Shown here piece by piece: positions 29,116 to 39,539 of a stretch of 64,000 nt of DNA; position 1 is the stretch's first letter, and every line of letters begins with the position of its first letter. Under the pieces are notes generated by a model. That model did no database searches and was not told the origin of the DNA. It was given only the letters and a program-made list of their open reading frames with translations. The stretch comes from Prorocentrum cordatum (lineage: Eukaryota > Sar > Dinophyceae > Prorocentrales > Prorocentraceae): positions 693,052 to 757,051 of the forward strand of contig CAUYUJ010017826.1 in the NCBI GenBank assembly GCA_963575745.1. The letters run 5' to 3'. The position numbers and the translations under genes were made by a program.

Positions 29116-29544
29116 GGACGTCTCAAGCGGAAGCCGTTGTTGTTGTTGCAAGAACTGTCGACCCCATCGTTCTGACGGATCTTTCGTAAACGTGAGGGTT
29201 TGGGACGGTGGGGAGGGGCCTTCTGAGGCGGCAGGGGGCTTCTCAAACGCCCTCCTGCTTTCTGAGAAGTCGTCTTCGAAGCCTGCGACGCCTTCTCAAG
29301 AAGACCCCTGCCTTCGAAGAGAGACGCCCTCCTCTCCCCATTCCCTTTAGCGACGACCGCACGGCTTCCAGGATGCAGAGGCCAGAGTTGCCTGGACAGC
29401 GCATCCACCCTCGGGGCCTAGCGAAGTCAAGCCCTACACTACTCCGGCCCGAAAAGCGCAGCCCCCGAGGGAACAACAATAGATAAGCCCGCCACCATTG
29501 CCAGACAGTGCAAGGGATCCGAACTCCATCCCCGAATCTCTGCC

Positions 29545-29648
29545 TGATGATGATGATCATGATGATGGTGATGCTGATGGTGATGCTGATGGTGATCATG
29601 GTGATGATGTTGGTGATGATGCTGATGACGACGAGGACAATGATGATA

Positions 29649-29681
<33 letters not shown>

Positions 29682-29713
29682 CTGATGATGATGCTGATGC
29701 TGATGCTGATGCT

Positions 29714-29777
<64 letters not shown>

Positions 29778-29790
29778 GTGGTGGTGTCGC
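29545..29790 (+). repeat. GAT/GCT trinucleotide tract
   Basis: About 245 bp of GATGATGAT with GCT interruptions. It gives artificial poly-Asp, poly-Met and poly-His frames. Confidence 0.97.
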
Positions 29791-30659
29791 TGTTTTCCCG
29801 CAGGCACGGCGCGAAGCGGCACTCGTGCCTCGGATCAGAAGGGCCGCTCGTCTGTCATGAAGCCGGGCACACGAGAGGAACGCAAAACGACATTATATAA
29901 CATAAACTGTCGGATGTCCGTGCGCATTCTCGGATCCGTGCTGGACTTCCCGTCCCTGGGCGGCGCCGGAGGCGCCGCCAGGGGGGGGGGGCAGCGCAGA
30001 TCTAATAAATAGGCGCGGAGCTCCAAAAGTGTATGTTCACTCCGAGATTCATCATTCAGGGAGGGGGGGGGTCACAACCAACCCAGACGAGCCATTTTAG
30101 ACCCCCCCCCCAGACCATCCATGAAAGGGCAACCGTTTGCCCCAAACCCTGGAATTCTCCGAGACAGCTCAAATAAGACCCTCGAAAATCAATCCGCTCC
30201 CTTTTTTACGGAATCCGGAGTGCGGCAGGCTCGTGTCCTGTCGAGTGTCCTGTCGACCCCGTCGCTGGGTCCTGACAGAGCGGGAACCGTCCAACCTTGA
30301 ACAATCGGCCGTTTCCGAAACGTCAGATCCTTCAACATCGAATGGATTCTGGGTCGCCGGCGGCGCTTAACGTTGAACGCCAGCGGCGGGTTCGCCGCGG
30401 GTCGAAACGACTCGAACCCACTGTATGCCTTTTGCTTCCCCGAATGCAGCGCGAAGCGGCAGCCGCGTGTCCGAACAGGACGGGGGCGGTCGGCGACTCC
30501 GAAGGGTGTGGTTTGCAAAGGGTGTGGTCTGCAACCAGCACCCCTGGGGGGCGGGCGAGGACCTCGACGGTGCTCTCCGCCGCGCCCCAAGGAGGCCCGA
30601 CGAGGACAGCGCTGTGCTCCCCGGGCCAAAACGGTGCCGATCCCACACTGGGGCGCCAC
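29791..30659. other. Unassigned stretch
   Basis: G-run and C-run patches near 29981-30110. A short duplication AAGGGTGTGGT(T/C)TGCAA occurs near 30498-30535. No gene seen. Confidence 0.4.
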
Positions 30660-30755
30660 ATGCGAACCCTACCCCAACCCCCCACGATTTCTGAGGGGGA
30701 GGGTGCGGTTCGCTTCCCTCGAAACTCGTGGGGGGTGTAGGGGTAGGGTTCGCCT
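30660..30755. repeat. Inverted repeat, about 30-bp arms
   Basis: The left arm (about 30663-30693) contains GCGAACCCTACCCC then CCCCCCACGA. The right arm (about 30722-30752) contains TCGTGGGGGG then GGGGTAGGGTTCGC. The loop is about 27 nt. Confidence 0.75.
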
Positions 30756-30839
30756 GTGGCCCCCCACAGACCACACCCTGGTGTACCCATGCCCTCTGCA
30801 ATCGCCGCATGGCATCGTGGCGGGAGGCGCGAAGCGGCG

Positions 30840-31170
30840 GCCGCCCGCGCCACCGGCTGGGCACGAGGCCCCCGGGCACGAGGCCCCACGGGCACGGGGA
30901 CCCTCGGGCACGAGGTTGCCAAAAGGGCCGAGAGAGAGAGATAGGAAGGCACCGACTATACACCAACACCGATCCTGGCCAGGATCACCCTGGGCCCAGG
31001 ATCGGTGTATACGCCCTCCTGCCTTGCGCAAGAAGGCATATACACCGATCCTGGGCCCAGGGTGATCCTGGGCCAGGATCGGTGTTGGTGTATAGTTGGT
31101 GCCCTCCGAAGAGAGAGAGGCCGGCCGCTGGGCACGAGGCCCATGGGCACGAGGCCCACGGGCAGAGGGA
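30840..31170 (+). repeat. GGGCACGAGGCCC minisatellite split by a palindrome
   Basis: Several 13-15 bp units of GGGCACGAGGCCC(C/A) lie on both sides (about 30857-30920 and 31130-31165) of the 156-bp palindrome. This suggests the palindrome inserted into the minisatellite. Confidence 0.7.
30948..31103. repeat. 156-bp near-perfect palindrome
   Basis: The outer ends are GGCACCGACTATACACCAAC and its near-complement ending GTTGGTGCC. The arms run about 68 nt around a short centre (CTCCTGCCTTGCGCAAGA). Smaller inverted motifs (GATCCTGG/CCAGGATC, CTGGGCCCAG) lie inside. It could be a snap-back element or a hairpin-RNA source. Confidence 0.9.
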
Positions 31171-31191
31171 GAAAAATAGCGGCGTAAACAC

Positions 31192-31361
31192 ACGGTGGGG
31201 GCATTTGATGAGGAAGCGTTGGAAACGGAATCCAGAGTCTGGGAACCAGGGCGACCCCAATCGTTGATCGGCCATGGATATCACCACCGCCCTCGTCAGA
31301 TAAACAGTCCCCCAGGGCCTGAAGCATCCTGGGCACATGGCATAACGAGCGCCCCCACCGT
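31192..31361 (+). mobile_element. Family E TIR element, copy 2 (uninterrupted)
   Basis: 170 bp with ends ACGGTGGGGGC and GCGCCCCCACCGT. It is flanked by ACAC on both sides (31188-31191, 31362-31365), a possible 4-bp target duplication. This copy provides the empty-site reference for the family C insertion at 24135-24355. Confidence 0.75.
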
Positions 31362-31365
31362 ACAC

Positions 31366-32538
31366 TTTTGACGGTCCGCGCGGATGTCTTCGATCTGCGC
31401 TGGCCCCCCTGGCGACGCTGGAGGCGCTGCTCCTGGCGCGCTCCGCGCGCTGGGGAGGGGCGACCAGCGCGGATACAAGAACCCCGCGCGAACCATCGAA
31501 AGTTCGTGCTTACGCAGTTTCTTCTTCGAATGGGAGGACTGGACCTGAGTCGGCGGTGGGCAAACCTCCCTTCAGTAACTAAACCTCCCCTTAGTGGAAA
31601 CGGCCTGGGACCGAAACCGACGGATCTGAACCCGCAGAAATGACGGCCGCGACGCCCTCTCGCGAGCCGAAAACGGCCAATTCACTAATCGACGTGTCAG
31701 GGTAGGAGGTCCATCCGCCTCCGAGAAGAGGGGACGAGGGGCAACATTATCGGTCTTCGAGGCTCGAGGTGCACGAACGTCTTCGTCGACTCTCGGCGGC
31801 TCTCCAGCCTCGGGATGCCTTCCAGCGGCTGCGCCTCGCAGATGGTCGTCCGGGTCTGCCCGGAACGCCCGAACGGTCGCAGGAGGTCCGAGTTGTGACC
31901 CCCAGACTAGAGGGAACCAGCTCACGGGGGGGAAATATCGAGTTGGAATCGGCGATGCATGGCCGATGGATCGGCGACAGGCCCCCGATAGCAAATCCGC
32001 ACAGCATGAGCGGGGTGAGCTATCGAGCTCCTATCGGCGATGAATGGACGATTGGAGGTTGCATCACCCCCTGAGCCGATCCCCCCCCCAACGTTGCCCC
32101 TGAGGCGGGGAGGAGGAGGAGGAGGAGGAGGAGGAAGAGAAGGAGGCTCAGAGACACTCGCAGATGCGGCGTCCGCGCGTCGTTATTCCTTCTGGCCGCA
32201 AGGGGCGCAGGCGCGACATCATAGCGAGCGCGCGCATCATGCTCCAAAAATCATCGGCCCAACATGATCATAGCGGACCTCCGACCGACTTGAAGGAAGC
32301 AGCGGATCTCAGCTACATCACCCTCAAATGGCACATGACGAAAACATTAAAATACCTGCACGAAAAGCAAGTCGGCGAGAACATAGATGTAATGACGGGA
32401 AGTTGGTGAGGACCCACACGACTGCGCAGACGCCCTCTGGGACACGTGCGGCACACGTATGCTATGCGTCTGGTCACGACGCAAAGAAACGGGCCGCACC
32501 GACTCTCTCCCCGACTCCTGGGTCTGGCGGCGCGCCAA
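31366..32538. other. Unassigned stretch 3' of the vWF-D-like gene
   Basis: A small GAG tract lies near 32108-32135. A plus-strand 81-codon frame (32164-32409) ends in KWHMTKTLKYLHEKQ, which looks protein-like but matches nothing I know. Part of it may be the 3' untranslated region of the minus-strand gene. Confidence 0.35.
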
Positions 32539-33762
32539 TCATTCCCAGGACACCCTCATGGTGGACCCGCGATCGGCCGGCTCCGGCACCAAAGGCTGCG
32601 TTCTCTGCTGCAAGTCGTCGGGCTTGAAAGAAATCGCCCTGCACTCGAGGGTGGGCTCCTCTATCGAGGTCAGGTGTCCGTCGGTGCCGAGCACGCCACC
32701 CACCCTCGTGTAGCCCAGGCGGCCCACGCCCCACATGTCGACGTTCAGGGCCTGGTGCGGCGCCTGCGAGACTGTGAGCACCGTTGGGTTGACCTCTCCG
32801 CCCACGGAGAACTCCAAGCTCTGGGCCTCAATGTGCTGACCAAGCTGCTCCCTCCACACGAAGTGGACCTTGATCTGGCCGACGGCAGCGACCTGCTGAT
32901 GAGAATCATTGAACGTGAAGGACATCCAGGGAGAATTGTCCACCTGCAAGGAGAAATTCGTCACCACCTGCTTCGCCGCCCGGTTGGCACCGCCCACGTT
33001 GCGCGTGTGGGGGCGAACCCGCACAACCTGATGGTTGAGCCACGAGCCGGTGAGCGCAACTTGCTTCACGAACAGCCCGCACGGCTGCACACCATCGGTA
33101 TCCAAGTGCCCACTGAGCTCGAGCCTGGCCGGCTCACGTTCGTCGAAAGGCGCACGGAGCAAGATGTACTCGGAGGGCTTCCGAATATCGTAGCATTCGC
33201 CGCTCAAGGCGCACACGTGGGGGTCGTCGTGCATAGACGCGTGGTCTGTCGTCGTGGTTGTCGTCGTCGTGCTTGTAAGCAATGTGAGCACTGCGCCGTA
33301 TGTGTACGCGAACTGTGTTGGATCCGCCACGGACATCAAGACAGTCAGGAGGCCCGCGTTGGAAAAGCCTGTGCAGCAGACGGTCTCCGAATTTCCATCA
33401 CCCTCGAGGGTGAAGCAGTCGCCCACCGTGGCCTCTGTCATTACCGACACCTCAATCCACAGCGACGTCGCCCCTGCGCCGGCGGAATTCTGCAGCAGAA
33501 AGGTCAGCGGAGTCCTGCCCGTCCTGGGCGCGTGCTCAACATTCTCGTCGGAATGCTCGTCCAAGCGCCAATCAGGCTTTTCTCCTGGTGCAGGCTGTAC
33601 GTTGTGCGTGTCGTTGGCTTCTTTGAACAACGTCTGAATAAGCCGCGAGTCCAACATATCAGTCACGCCATTGTAGCCAGACTGACCTTCCCTGGCAGGC
33701 AGTTGCGCGGGAGCCAGGTTGAAGATGCATGCAAGGACGCAGTATGCACCTCTCGTGCCCAT
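32539..33762 (-). CDS. Secreted protein with vWF-D/GDPH-like domain
   Basis: 407 residues from ATG at 33762; the frame is open a little further upstream but without an ATG. Residues 1-22 (MGTRGAYCVLACIFNLAPAQ) look like a signal peptide. Residues about 90-164 form a beta-rich segment (GDCFTLEGDGNSETVCCTGF). A run of eight Thr (165-172) then leads into DDPHVCALSGECYDIRKPSE (179-198), a variant of the GDPH motif that opens vWF-D-like domains. GGVLGTDGH near 355-363 is a typical late block of this domain. This layout with a poly-Thr linker is one I associate with secreted or surface proteins of dinoflagellates (from memory, not searched). The exact role is unknown. The single open frame could be an intron-poor gene or a retroposed copy. 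Confidence 0.72.
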   Translation of the reverse strand: MGTRGAYCVLACIFNLAPAQLPAREGQSGYNGVTDMLDSRLIQTLFKEANDTHNVQPAPGEKPDWRLDEHSDENVEHAPRTGRTPLTFLLQNSAGAGATSLWIEVSVMTEATVGDCFTLEGDGNSETVCCTGFSNAGLLTVLMSVADPTQFAYTYGAVLTLLTSTTTTTTTTDHASMHDDPHVCALSGECYDIRKPSEYILLRAPFDEREPARLELSGHLDTDGVQPCGLFVKQVALTGSWLNHQVVRVRPHTRNVGGANRAAKQVVTNFSLQVDNSPWMSFTFNDSHQQVAAVGQIKVHFVWREQLGQHIEAQSLEFSVGGEVNPTVLTVSQAPHQALNVDMWGVGRLGYTRVGGVLGTDGHLTSIEEPTLECRAISFKPDDLQQRTQPLVPEPADRGSTMRVSWE

Positions 33763-34387
33763 TGCCTCGGGAATGGATGCGAAGCGGTATCGAAAAGGTG
33801 CTGAAGGATAGTGAAGGTAGTGGGTAGTGCTTGGTCCAGAAAGCTTGAGCCAAGACTTGGAGGGCCGTTCCTTGTCCACATGCGGTTATCGCTGGCGGCT
33901 GCCTTGAACCTGTGCACATAAGTAACGGCTGCACAAATGGAGGGCGGCTCCTTTTCAGAAAGGGGGGGCATCGATTTGAGGCCCCCCCCTGAAATCGTGA
34001 CCAGGAACATACACTTGTGCAACAAGTACAAACAGAGGGGCAGCCTTTTTGTTGAGCGAGGTCTCCCTGGACACCGCGCTGAACTGTATGACCATATCTC
34101 GCGATGGATGAAGACAAGTCCTTTCCAATGCGGGGCCCCTGTCTGAATGGCAAGCATATGAGGTGACCGTTTGTCTAGGGGGCCTCCTTTGGGAGTGAAG
34201 AGGCGTTCTTGCTGGGACGTTGGGGAAGGGGCCTGGAACGGGTGTGCTGTAGCATCATTGACGCATGGTGGGTAGCGTCAAGGCTGTAGCGTCCGTGTGA
34301 CAGAAGCCGAATGCCGATCTCGGGCTGTCGGGCCATGAATTACGCCCAGCGGGCGTAGCAGAAATCAAGATGGACACGAGAGGCACA
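33763..34387. other. Upstream region of the vWF-D-like gene
   Basis: No DinoSL or clear promoter seen. A G-run/C-run inverted pair (AGAAAGGGGGGGCATCGA / GAGGCCCCCCCCTGAAA) occurs near 33957-33992. Confidence 0.4.
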
Positions 34388-34457
34388 ACATCTTCTTCTT
34401 CCTCCTCCACCTCCTCCTCCTCCTCCTCCTCCTCCTCCTCCTCCTCCTCCTCCTCCC
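34388..34457 (+). repeat. CTC trinucleotide microsatellite
   Basis: About 70 bp of TCC/CTC repeats. Confidence 0.95.
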
Positions 34458-34769
34458 CCGCTAACATCATCCAGCTTCTCCCGGCGGCTCGCGCCGCCCC
34501 CGCCACCACTTCCCTTCAAGTCTGCACCCCTCGCCCAGCGCCTCCTCGGCGTCTCGCCCCTCGCCCGGCCGCGTCGACTGGGAAACCCGCTCGCTGCGGT
34601 GGGGGCCGCGGCTCAGGGCCCCTCCGGCTGCTCACCAGTCAGCTCCTGACCAACGATGCAGTCGTGGTGCTACAGAAAAGGGGCCCAGGGACACAGAAAT
34701 CGATGACCACAAATCGCCTCTTGCTTTGTTCTCAAGCCTCTTTGGTTGGGCATTCGTGTTGAGTCGAGC

Positions 34770-35398
34770 ACTGTGGTCGCTGGGGGGTCCAGCGGAGTGA
34801 CGTATTAATCGCATTTAAACTAGACCACCCCATCCTTGGGGAGGCTGCGAATTGCGAGCCCGTCGTCACTATCGAAGGCTGCAGTGGGGACCAACATAGT
34901 GACGTCCTGCCCAGGCTCAGACTATACCTCGACATCTCTGGGATGGTGCGATCTGCAATCGTGTCGCCACTTTCGTCTCGAGGGCTCTTGCCAGGAGCAG
35001 CAGACTGACGTCCCACCCAGACTCAGATTGAACCTTGCCGTCTGGGTGGCTGCGATCTGCGAAACTGGCGTCACTTTCGAGGGCTGCTGCCGGAGCCAGA
35101 ACTATATATAATGACGTCCTACCCAGACTCATATCAGACCTCGCCATCCCAGGGGGCCTGCTTTCTGCGAAATTGTCGCTACATTCGAGGGCTGCTGGGG
35201 GAACCAGCATTATGCGGTGCTACGCAGATCAGAGCAGGACCTCTCCATCTCTGGTGGGCTGTGATCTGCGAAACTGGAGCCACCTTCGAAGGCTGCTGGG
35301 GGGGCCAGCATCGTGGCGCCCTTCAGACTGGACCTCGCCACCCTTGGGGGCCTGCGATCTGCGAAATTGTCGCCACTTTCGAAGGATGCTGGACCCCC
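34770..35398 (-). repeat. 103-bp satellite family S, locus 2 (reverse orientation)
   Basis: About six diverged units. The plus strand shows GCGATCTGCGAAACTGG, CACTTTCGAGGGCTGCTG and CCAGACTCAGA.CxxGACCTC, the reverse complement of the blocks at 45455-46497. Confidence 0.8.
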
Positions 35399-35654
35399 CT
35401 GCTGATACTTCAAGCTCACCGCCCGCCTTCTCTCCATTAGTCTTTGACTTTTCTCCCTTCGACTCAGGGAACTAACGAATCACCTTCATCGAGCCCTCGT
35501 CCATCGACTGGTGTATTGCGAGCCGCGTAGCTCGCGAGCCCCGCCAAGTAACATACGCAGAACATGTACTTCTTTGCAACGTCTCCACCGCGAATGAAAT
35601 CTACACACATAGTTCGGCCACGCATTGCGCAAAAGTTGTGTAGATCGTCAAGAT

Positions 35655-35812
35655 AACTCCTACACTTCCCATACTTCCCATATTTCCCATATTTCCCATA
35701 CTTCCCCTACATTTCCCATACTTCCCTACATTTCCCATACTTCCCATACTTCCCAAACTACGACATGTTCGTACCTTCCCACACTTCCCATATTTTCCCA
35801 TATTTCCTGGGG
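35655..35812 (+). repeat. TTCCCATA(C/T) minisatellite
   Basis: Many units of about 9-11 bp: CTTCCCATAC, TTTCCCATA and CTTCCCTACA. Confidence 0.95.
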
Positions 35813-36021
35813 GATCGACGATCATTCGAGTCCGTGCCGATTCGTCCCCCCTGACCGAAGAAGCGTCCACTAGAAGACGGATGGGCGTTTCTGACCACGG
35901 CGAGCCTCGGCCCGAAGTGGATCTCAGGCTCTGCCCGAAGACCAGAGCCCCTCCCGACCCCCAAATGGCGGTTGCCTCAGCGTCTTGGCCGCATCAACCA
36001 TCTGCTCTGGCTCGTCCTCCT

Positions 36022-36242
36022 AACAGGGGATATGTCGACCCCTATCCCAGGCTTCGTGGGGTTTCCGAATGGACCAGAAATTTGGGGCCTAACCCTGGGA
36101 TATACGATGGGGGGGTGTCCATTCCCGATAGGGGTGCGTCCGAATAGCCCCCTTGGGGTGTATCCCAGGGTTTTCCCATTCTTCTGAGCGGCCAGACTTT
36201 TCGGGCGAAACTCGGGGATTGGGGGAGAAACATCGCCCGCGA
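36022..36242 (+). mobile_element. Family C short TIR element, copy 3
   Basis: 221 bp, very close in sequence to 24135-24355. It is flanked by the perfect 6-bp duplication CCTCCT (36016-36021, 36243-36248). Confidence 0.92.
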
Positions 36243-36541
36243 CCTCCTGCTGCTGCACGCAGAATGCACTTGGGCGTGGGCAGGAAGTACGGCCGACTCC
36301 TTTCAGGTTGCACTGCTGCGGTCGGCGTCTCGAGGTAACGCGCCGATGTCGTCCGTGTCATTGGCCCCGAAAGAGCCCCTAAGAAGCCCCGTGCTCCAAG
36401 CTCCTGCCCCTGAGAACAGCGCCGGCGTCGAGCATCTGTGCCTGCGCGCATCCATACCTCACAGCCGTGCCTGGCCGAGGCTACCCTAGGAATTGGCATT
36501 GTGTCCGGAACCTCCTGGCCGAAGCCACGGGGATCTGCATA

Positions 36542-37378
36542 TCATCCGAGAGCCCAAGACTGCACTGGCCAGGCACGGTGGTGGTGTAGAGGCCCCTTCT
36601 GCTGCTGCTGCTGCACCTGCTGCGGCTGCTGGTGCTGCTGCTGCTGCTGCTGCTGCTCCCCCTGCTCGCTGGCTGCCGAACTGAGGCTGCAAACTCGTGG
36701 ATAGCGACCCCAAGAACGCATCGACCCAGGCGCCGAGACACTCTGCGAACCTCTTAACGGTAAAGCTGCGAAGGTTCCAGCAACCATGGCCTGTCGCAGC
36801 CAGGCCCAATCATCACAGGCTGAGGACATTAGTCTACAGTGGCCCCGCATAGGTTCCAGCCTTCGGTTTGCGAGCTTCTCAGAACAACATCCAGGGTCGA
36901 ACGTAAGGTAAACTGTGCGATCGTGGGCGGCTATTGGCCAAGGCATGGTGCAGTGCAACGGTCGGGTCCGACGTATTCCAGGCGCTTGCACGATCCACCA
37001 CCATGAGCTTTCACTGCAGAACCTCAGCGGATGATTGTACAGTTCGCTGCCGAGACAAGAGCAAAGGAAGCACCTTGATGTCACACCTTTGACGCAGAAC
37101 TTTGTAGATCCGCCTCCAAAACAACTTTCCCCTGAAGCGGCTGCTGCTCCTCCTGCTCTTTTTTTTTCGCAGCGAGCCCAGGGGGAAGGCAGGGGAGGCC
37201 CAGCTGCTGAAGCCTCCCAAATAAGGTCCGAGTAGATGGAGTGGGAGAATAGCGCCGCATCGGCAATGCATCGCCGTCGCCTGCGACTCATCGGCGCCGT
37301 CGGCGTGGAGAAGATCGGGTCCCACGTCGAGCCGCATCGGCGATGCATCGGCGATGCTGTGCGATCCTCCGACGCCAT
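36542..37378 (-). CDS. Hypothetical protein, Cys-containing with Gln-rich tail
   Basis: ATG-started frame of 278 codons. The middle part (FCVKGVTSRCFLCSCLGSEL, WWWIVQAPGIRRTRPLH, YLTFDPGCCSEKLANRRLEP) has varied composition and looks more protein-like than the surrounding shadow frames. The tail is Gln-rich (EQQQQQQQHQQPQQVQQQQQ), encoded by a CTG/TGC repeat (about 36597-36657). The first 45 codons cross a small repeat of CATCGGCGATGCATCGG. No domain is recognised, so I assign no function. It could be a chance ORF or a single exon. Confidence 0.3.
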   Translation of the reverse strand: MASEDRTASPMHRRCGSTWDPIFSTPTAPMSRRRRRCIADAALFSHSIYSDLIWEASAAGPPLPSPWARCEKKRAGGAAAASGESCFGGGSTKFCVKGVTSRCFLCSCLGSELYNHPLRFCSESSWWWIVQAPGIRRTRPLHCTMPWPIAAHDRTVYLTFDPGCCSEKLANRRLEPMRGHCRLMSSACDDWAWLRQAMVAGTFAALPLRGSQSVSAPGSMRSWGRYPRVCSLSSAASEQGEQQQQQQQHQQPQQVQQQQQKGPLHHHRAWPVQSWALG

Positions 37379-37449
37379 CTACCCGGACCCCAAATGTGGG
37401 AGGCTCAGAGCTGGACAGAAGACCCGGAAGGCCTCCGCCCTCCCAAGAT

Positions 37450-37669
37450 AACAGGGGATACGTTGACCCCTATCCCAAGCTTCGTGGGGTTTTCGAATGG
37501 ACCCGCAAAATCGGGGCCCAACCCTGGGATATACGAGGGGGGGCGTCCATCCTCGATAGGGGTGCGTCCGAATAGCCCCCTGGGGGTGTATCCCAGGGGT
37601 TCCCTCCTTTCTGAGCTGCTTCATTTTTCGTCGAAAAGTCGGGGGTTGGGATAGAAACATCGCCTACGA
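37450..37669 (+). mobile_element. Family C short TIR element, copy 4
   Basis: 220 bp, somewhat diverged. It is flanked by CAAGAT (37444-37449) and CAAGAA (37670-37675), a 5/6 match. Confidence 0.88.
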
Positions 37670-38265
37670 CAAGAAACTGCCCAAGAGACTCCTCCGAAGA
37701 CCACAGGCAGAGTCGGAATCAAATGGGGTCGCCCGCGCGAGGCCGAACAGCGGCGCCATGCAAGCACCACAATGCCAGACTATTGGGATCGAATCGGATC
37801 GGGTCGGCCAATCTCTGTACATATATCTATATATGTATATATGTATATATATATATCGAATTGAATCCATCGGTCGGATCGAAATTGTCCCTGGAGCATG
37901 GCGAAGGCCAGCGAGAAGGCCGCGATTTCGGTGGCAACTCATGCGAGCGTCGCATACCATGTTGTTGGCTCTTGCGAGTCGACGCTAATCAACGCTAATG
38001 AACGCTGATCGACGCGACCCGACGCTAAATCGGCGCTATCTCATCGATCATAAGACGCTAGTCGATGCACACGCACTCAAAAGACGGAGGCACAAGGGTA
38101 CACAAAGGCTCCCACTTGCCATCCCTCGACCGTCCATTCCGCGTGCATTCTTGCCGCCTTGTGCGCGATTGTTCCAGAATGTGAACCAAGACGCTCCAAG
38201 ATGGCGCTGGCCTCGCCAGGAAACGCGCACAGGTCCGAGCGATGCCACGCCCATGGGTTGTTACC
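37670..38265. other. Unassigned stretch
   Basis: It holds an ATATAT-rich patch (37818-37856) and a short GACGCTAAT/CGACGCTAA repeat (37978-38040). No gene seen. Confidence 0.45.
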
Positions 38266-38438
38266 CTAGGGCTCCCAACTTCGCGCTTCGCGCTGCGCGA
38301 AGCGCGAAGCGCGAATAACTTCGCGCTCTCGCGCCGCCCTCCCAAAGGGAGAATAGGAGGACGAGGAGGAGGGGGAGAAGGAACGAGGACCGCGAAGCGC
38401 GAAGCGCGAATAACTTCGCGCCCTCGAGGGAGCCCTTG
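38266..38438 (+). mobile_element. Family B TIR element, copy 1
   Basis: 173 bp with ends CTAGGGCTCC and GGAGCCCTTG (one or two mismatches between arms). The interior is rich in the self-complementary motif TTCGCGCTTCGCGC/GCGCGAAGCGCGAA, giving strong internal hairpins. It is flanked by TTACC and TTGCC (4/5 match). A second copy lies at 39805-39968. Confidence 0.82.
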
Positions 38439-38889
38439 TTGCCGAAGGCCCCCCCTCCGACCAGAGCACAGGCCCCGCGGCCTGGACGTCTGGGCTTGAC
38501 CCCTGCGGCGACGGGGCGGCTCCCGCGCGGGTGTGCCCCGTCCCGAAAGCGCCTCGCCGGGAGCGCCCCTGATCCTCGAGCGGCCCTCCTCCCCACCTCC
38601 TCCCCACCTCCTCCCCACCTCCCCGTGATTTGCTAGTGAAGCCGACGACGGCGACGTCGACGCCGACGGCTTCGACGCAGCGGAGCGCCGCGCGGCAGCG
38701 CCTGGTAGTCCCCCGGCGGCTCCGCCGGGCCCGCGCCCGCCGCGACGCAGAGCAGCGCGGGCGCGTGGGCTGGCCTCGGGCTTGGCGCGGCAATTTTTGT
38801 TGCAACGGTAGGGTCGGCGCTTACCTGGCGCGGTAACTCCTGGGAGGTCTTCGCCAAATAGATTCAAATAAGTGTTCGACGACCGACCC
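38439..38889. other. Unassigned GC-rich stretch
   Basis: CTCCCCACCTC is repeated three times near 38588-38622. Many overlapping frames, none convincing. Confidence 0.4.
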
Positions 38890-39003
38890 CTTGTTACCCA
38901 TCGTTCCTGGGCCGTCTTTGGCGGTCTTCGGGCGGTTTTCGGCGGTCTTCGGCGATCCTCTGACGGTTTCGGCGGTTTCCAGTGGTCTTGGGGTCTTGGG
39001 CAC
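38890..39003 (+). repeat. GGCGGTCTTCGG-type minisatellite
   Basis: About eight imperfect units of roughly 12-14 bp (GGCGGTCTTCGGG, GGCGGTTTTC, GGTCTTGGGG). Confidence 0.8.
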
Positions 39004-39239
39004 GCAAGCTGGATGGTTGCGCTCAACAAGGGGTCCATGATCGAGCGCCTTAAAAAGTTACCACGCCAGATTAAGGGGCCACTGAGCCAGACTAGGCAGC
39101 ATTGAACCTGGGATTGCCCCACGTCCAAAGTGTGGGGTTCTTGTTCTTCGTGTGCCGCATCCGCCTGCTTCCTCCGTTTCCGCCACCACCCCTCCCCACT
39201 CAGGCTCAACTCCCGCTCCCCCGACCTTCTCACTCAGAC

Positions 39240-39500
39240 CCACTCGCACATATATGCAATCTCATGCTTGGACTCGCTCATAGTCAGACTCGCACGTGCT
39301 CAGACTCACCGACACTCTGACTCCACCACGTCCAGACTCACACACAATCAGACGTACCCACACTCACATTCACACACATTCACTCACACTCAGACTTACC
39401 CTCACGGACCGCACCACACAGACCAATCATGCTCAGACTCACTCGCATTCAGACCCACACACACTCGGGCTCACGCGAACTCGGACCCCTTCACATTGAC
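39240..39500 (+). repeat. CACTCAGACTCAC-rich simple repeat
   Basis: Imperfect CAGACTCAC and CACACTCA units with interruptions. Confidence 0.8.
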
Positions 39501-39539
39501 ACTCACAGCATGCATGGGGTGGGCGCCAGGGAGTAGGAC

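Noticed and set aside
29498-29900. Poly-Asp/poly-Met/poly-His proteins
   Set aside because: Artefact of the GAT microsatellite.
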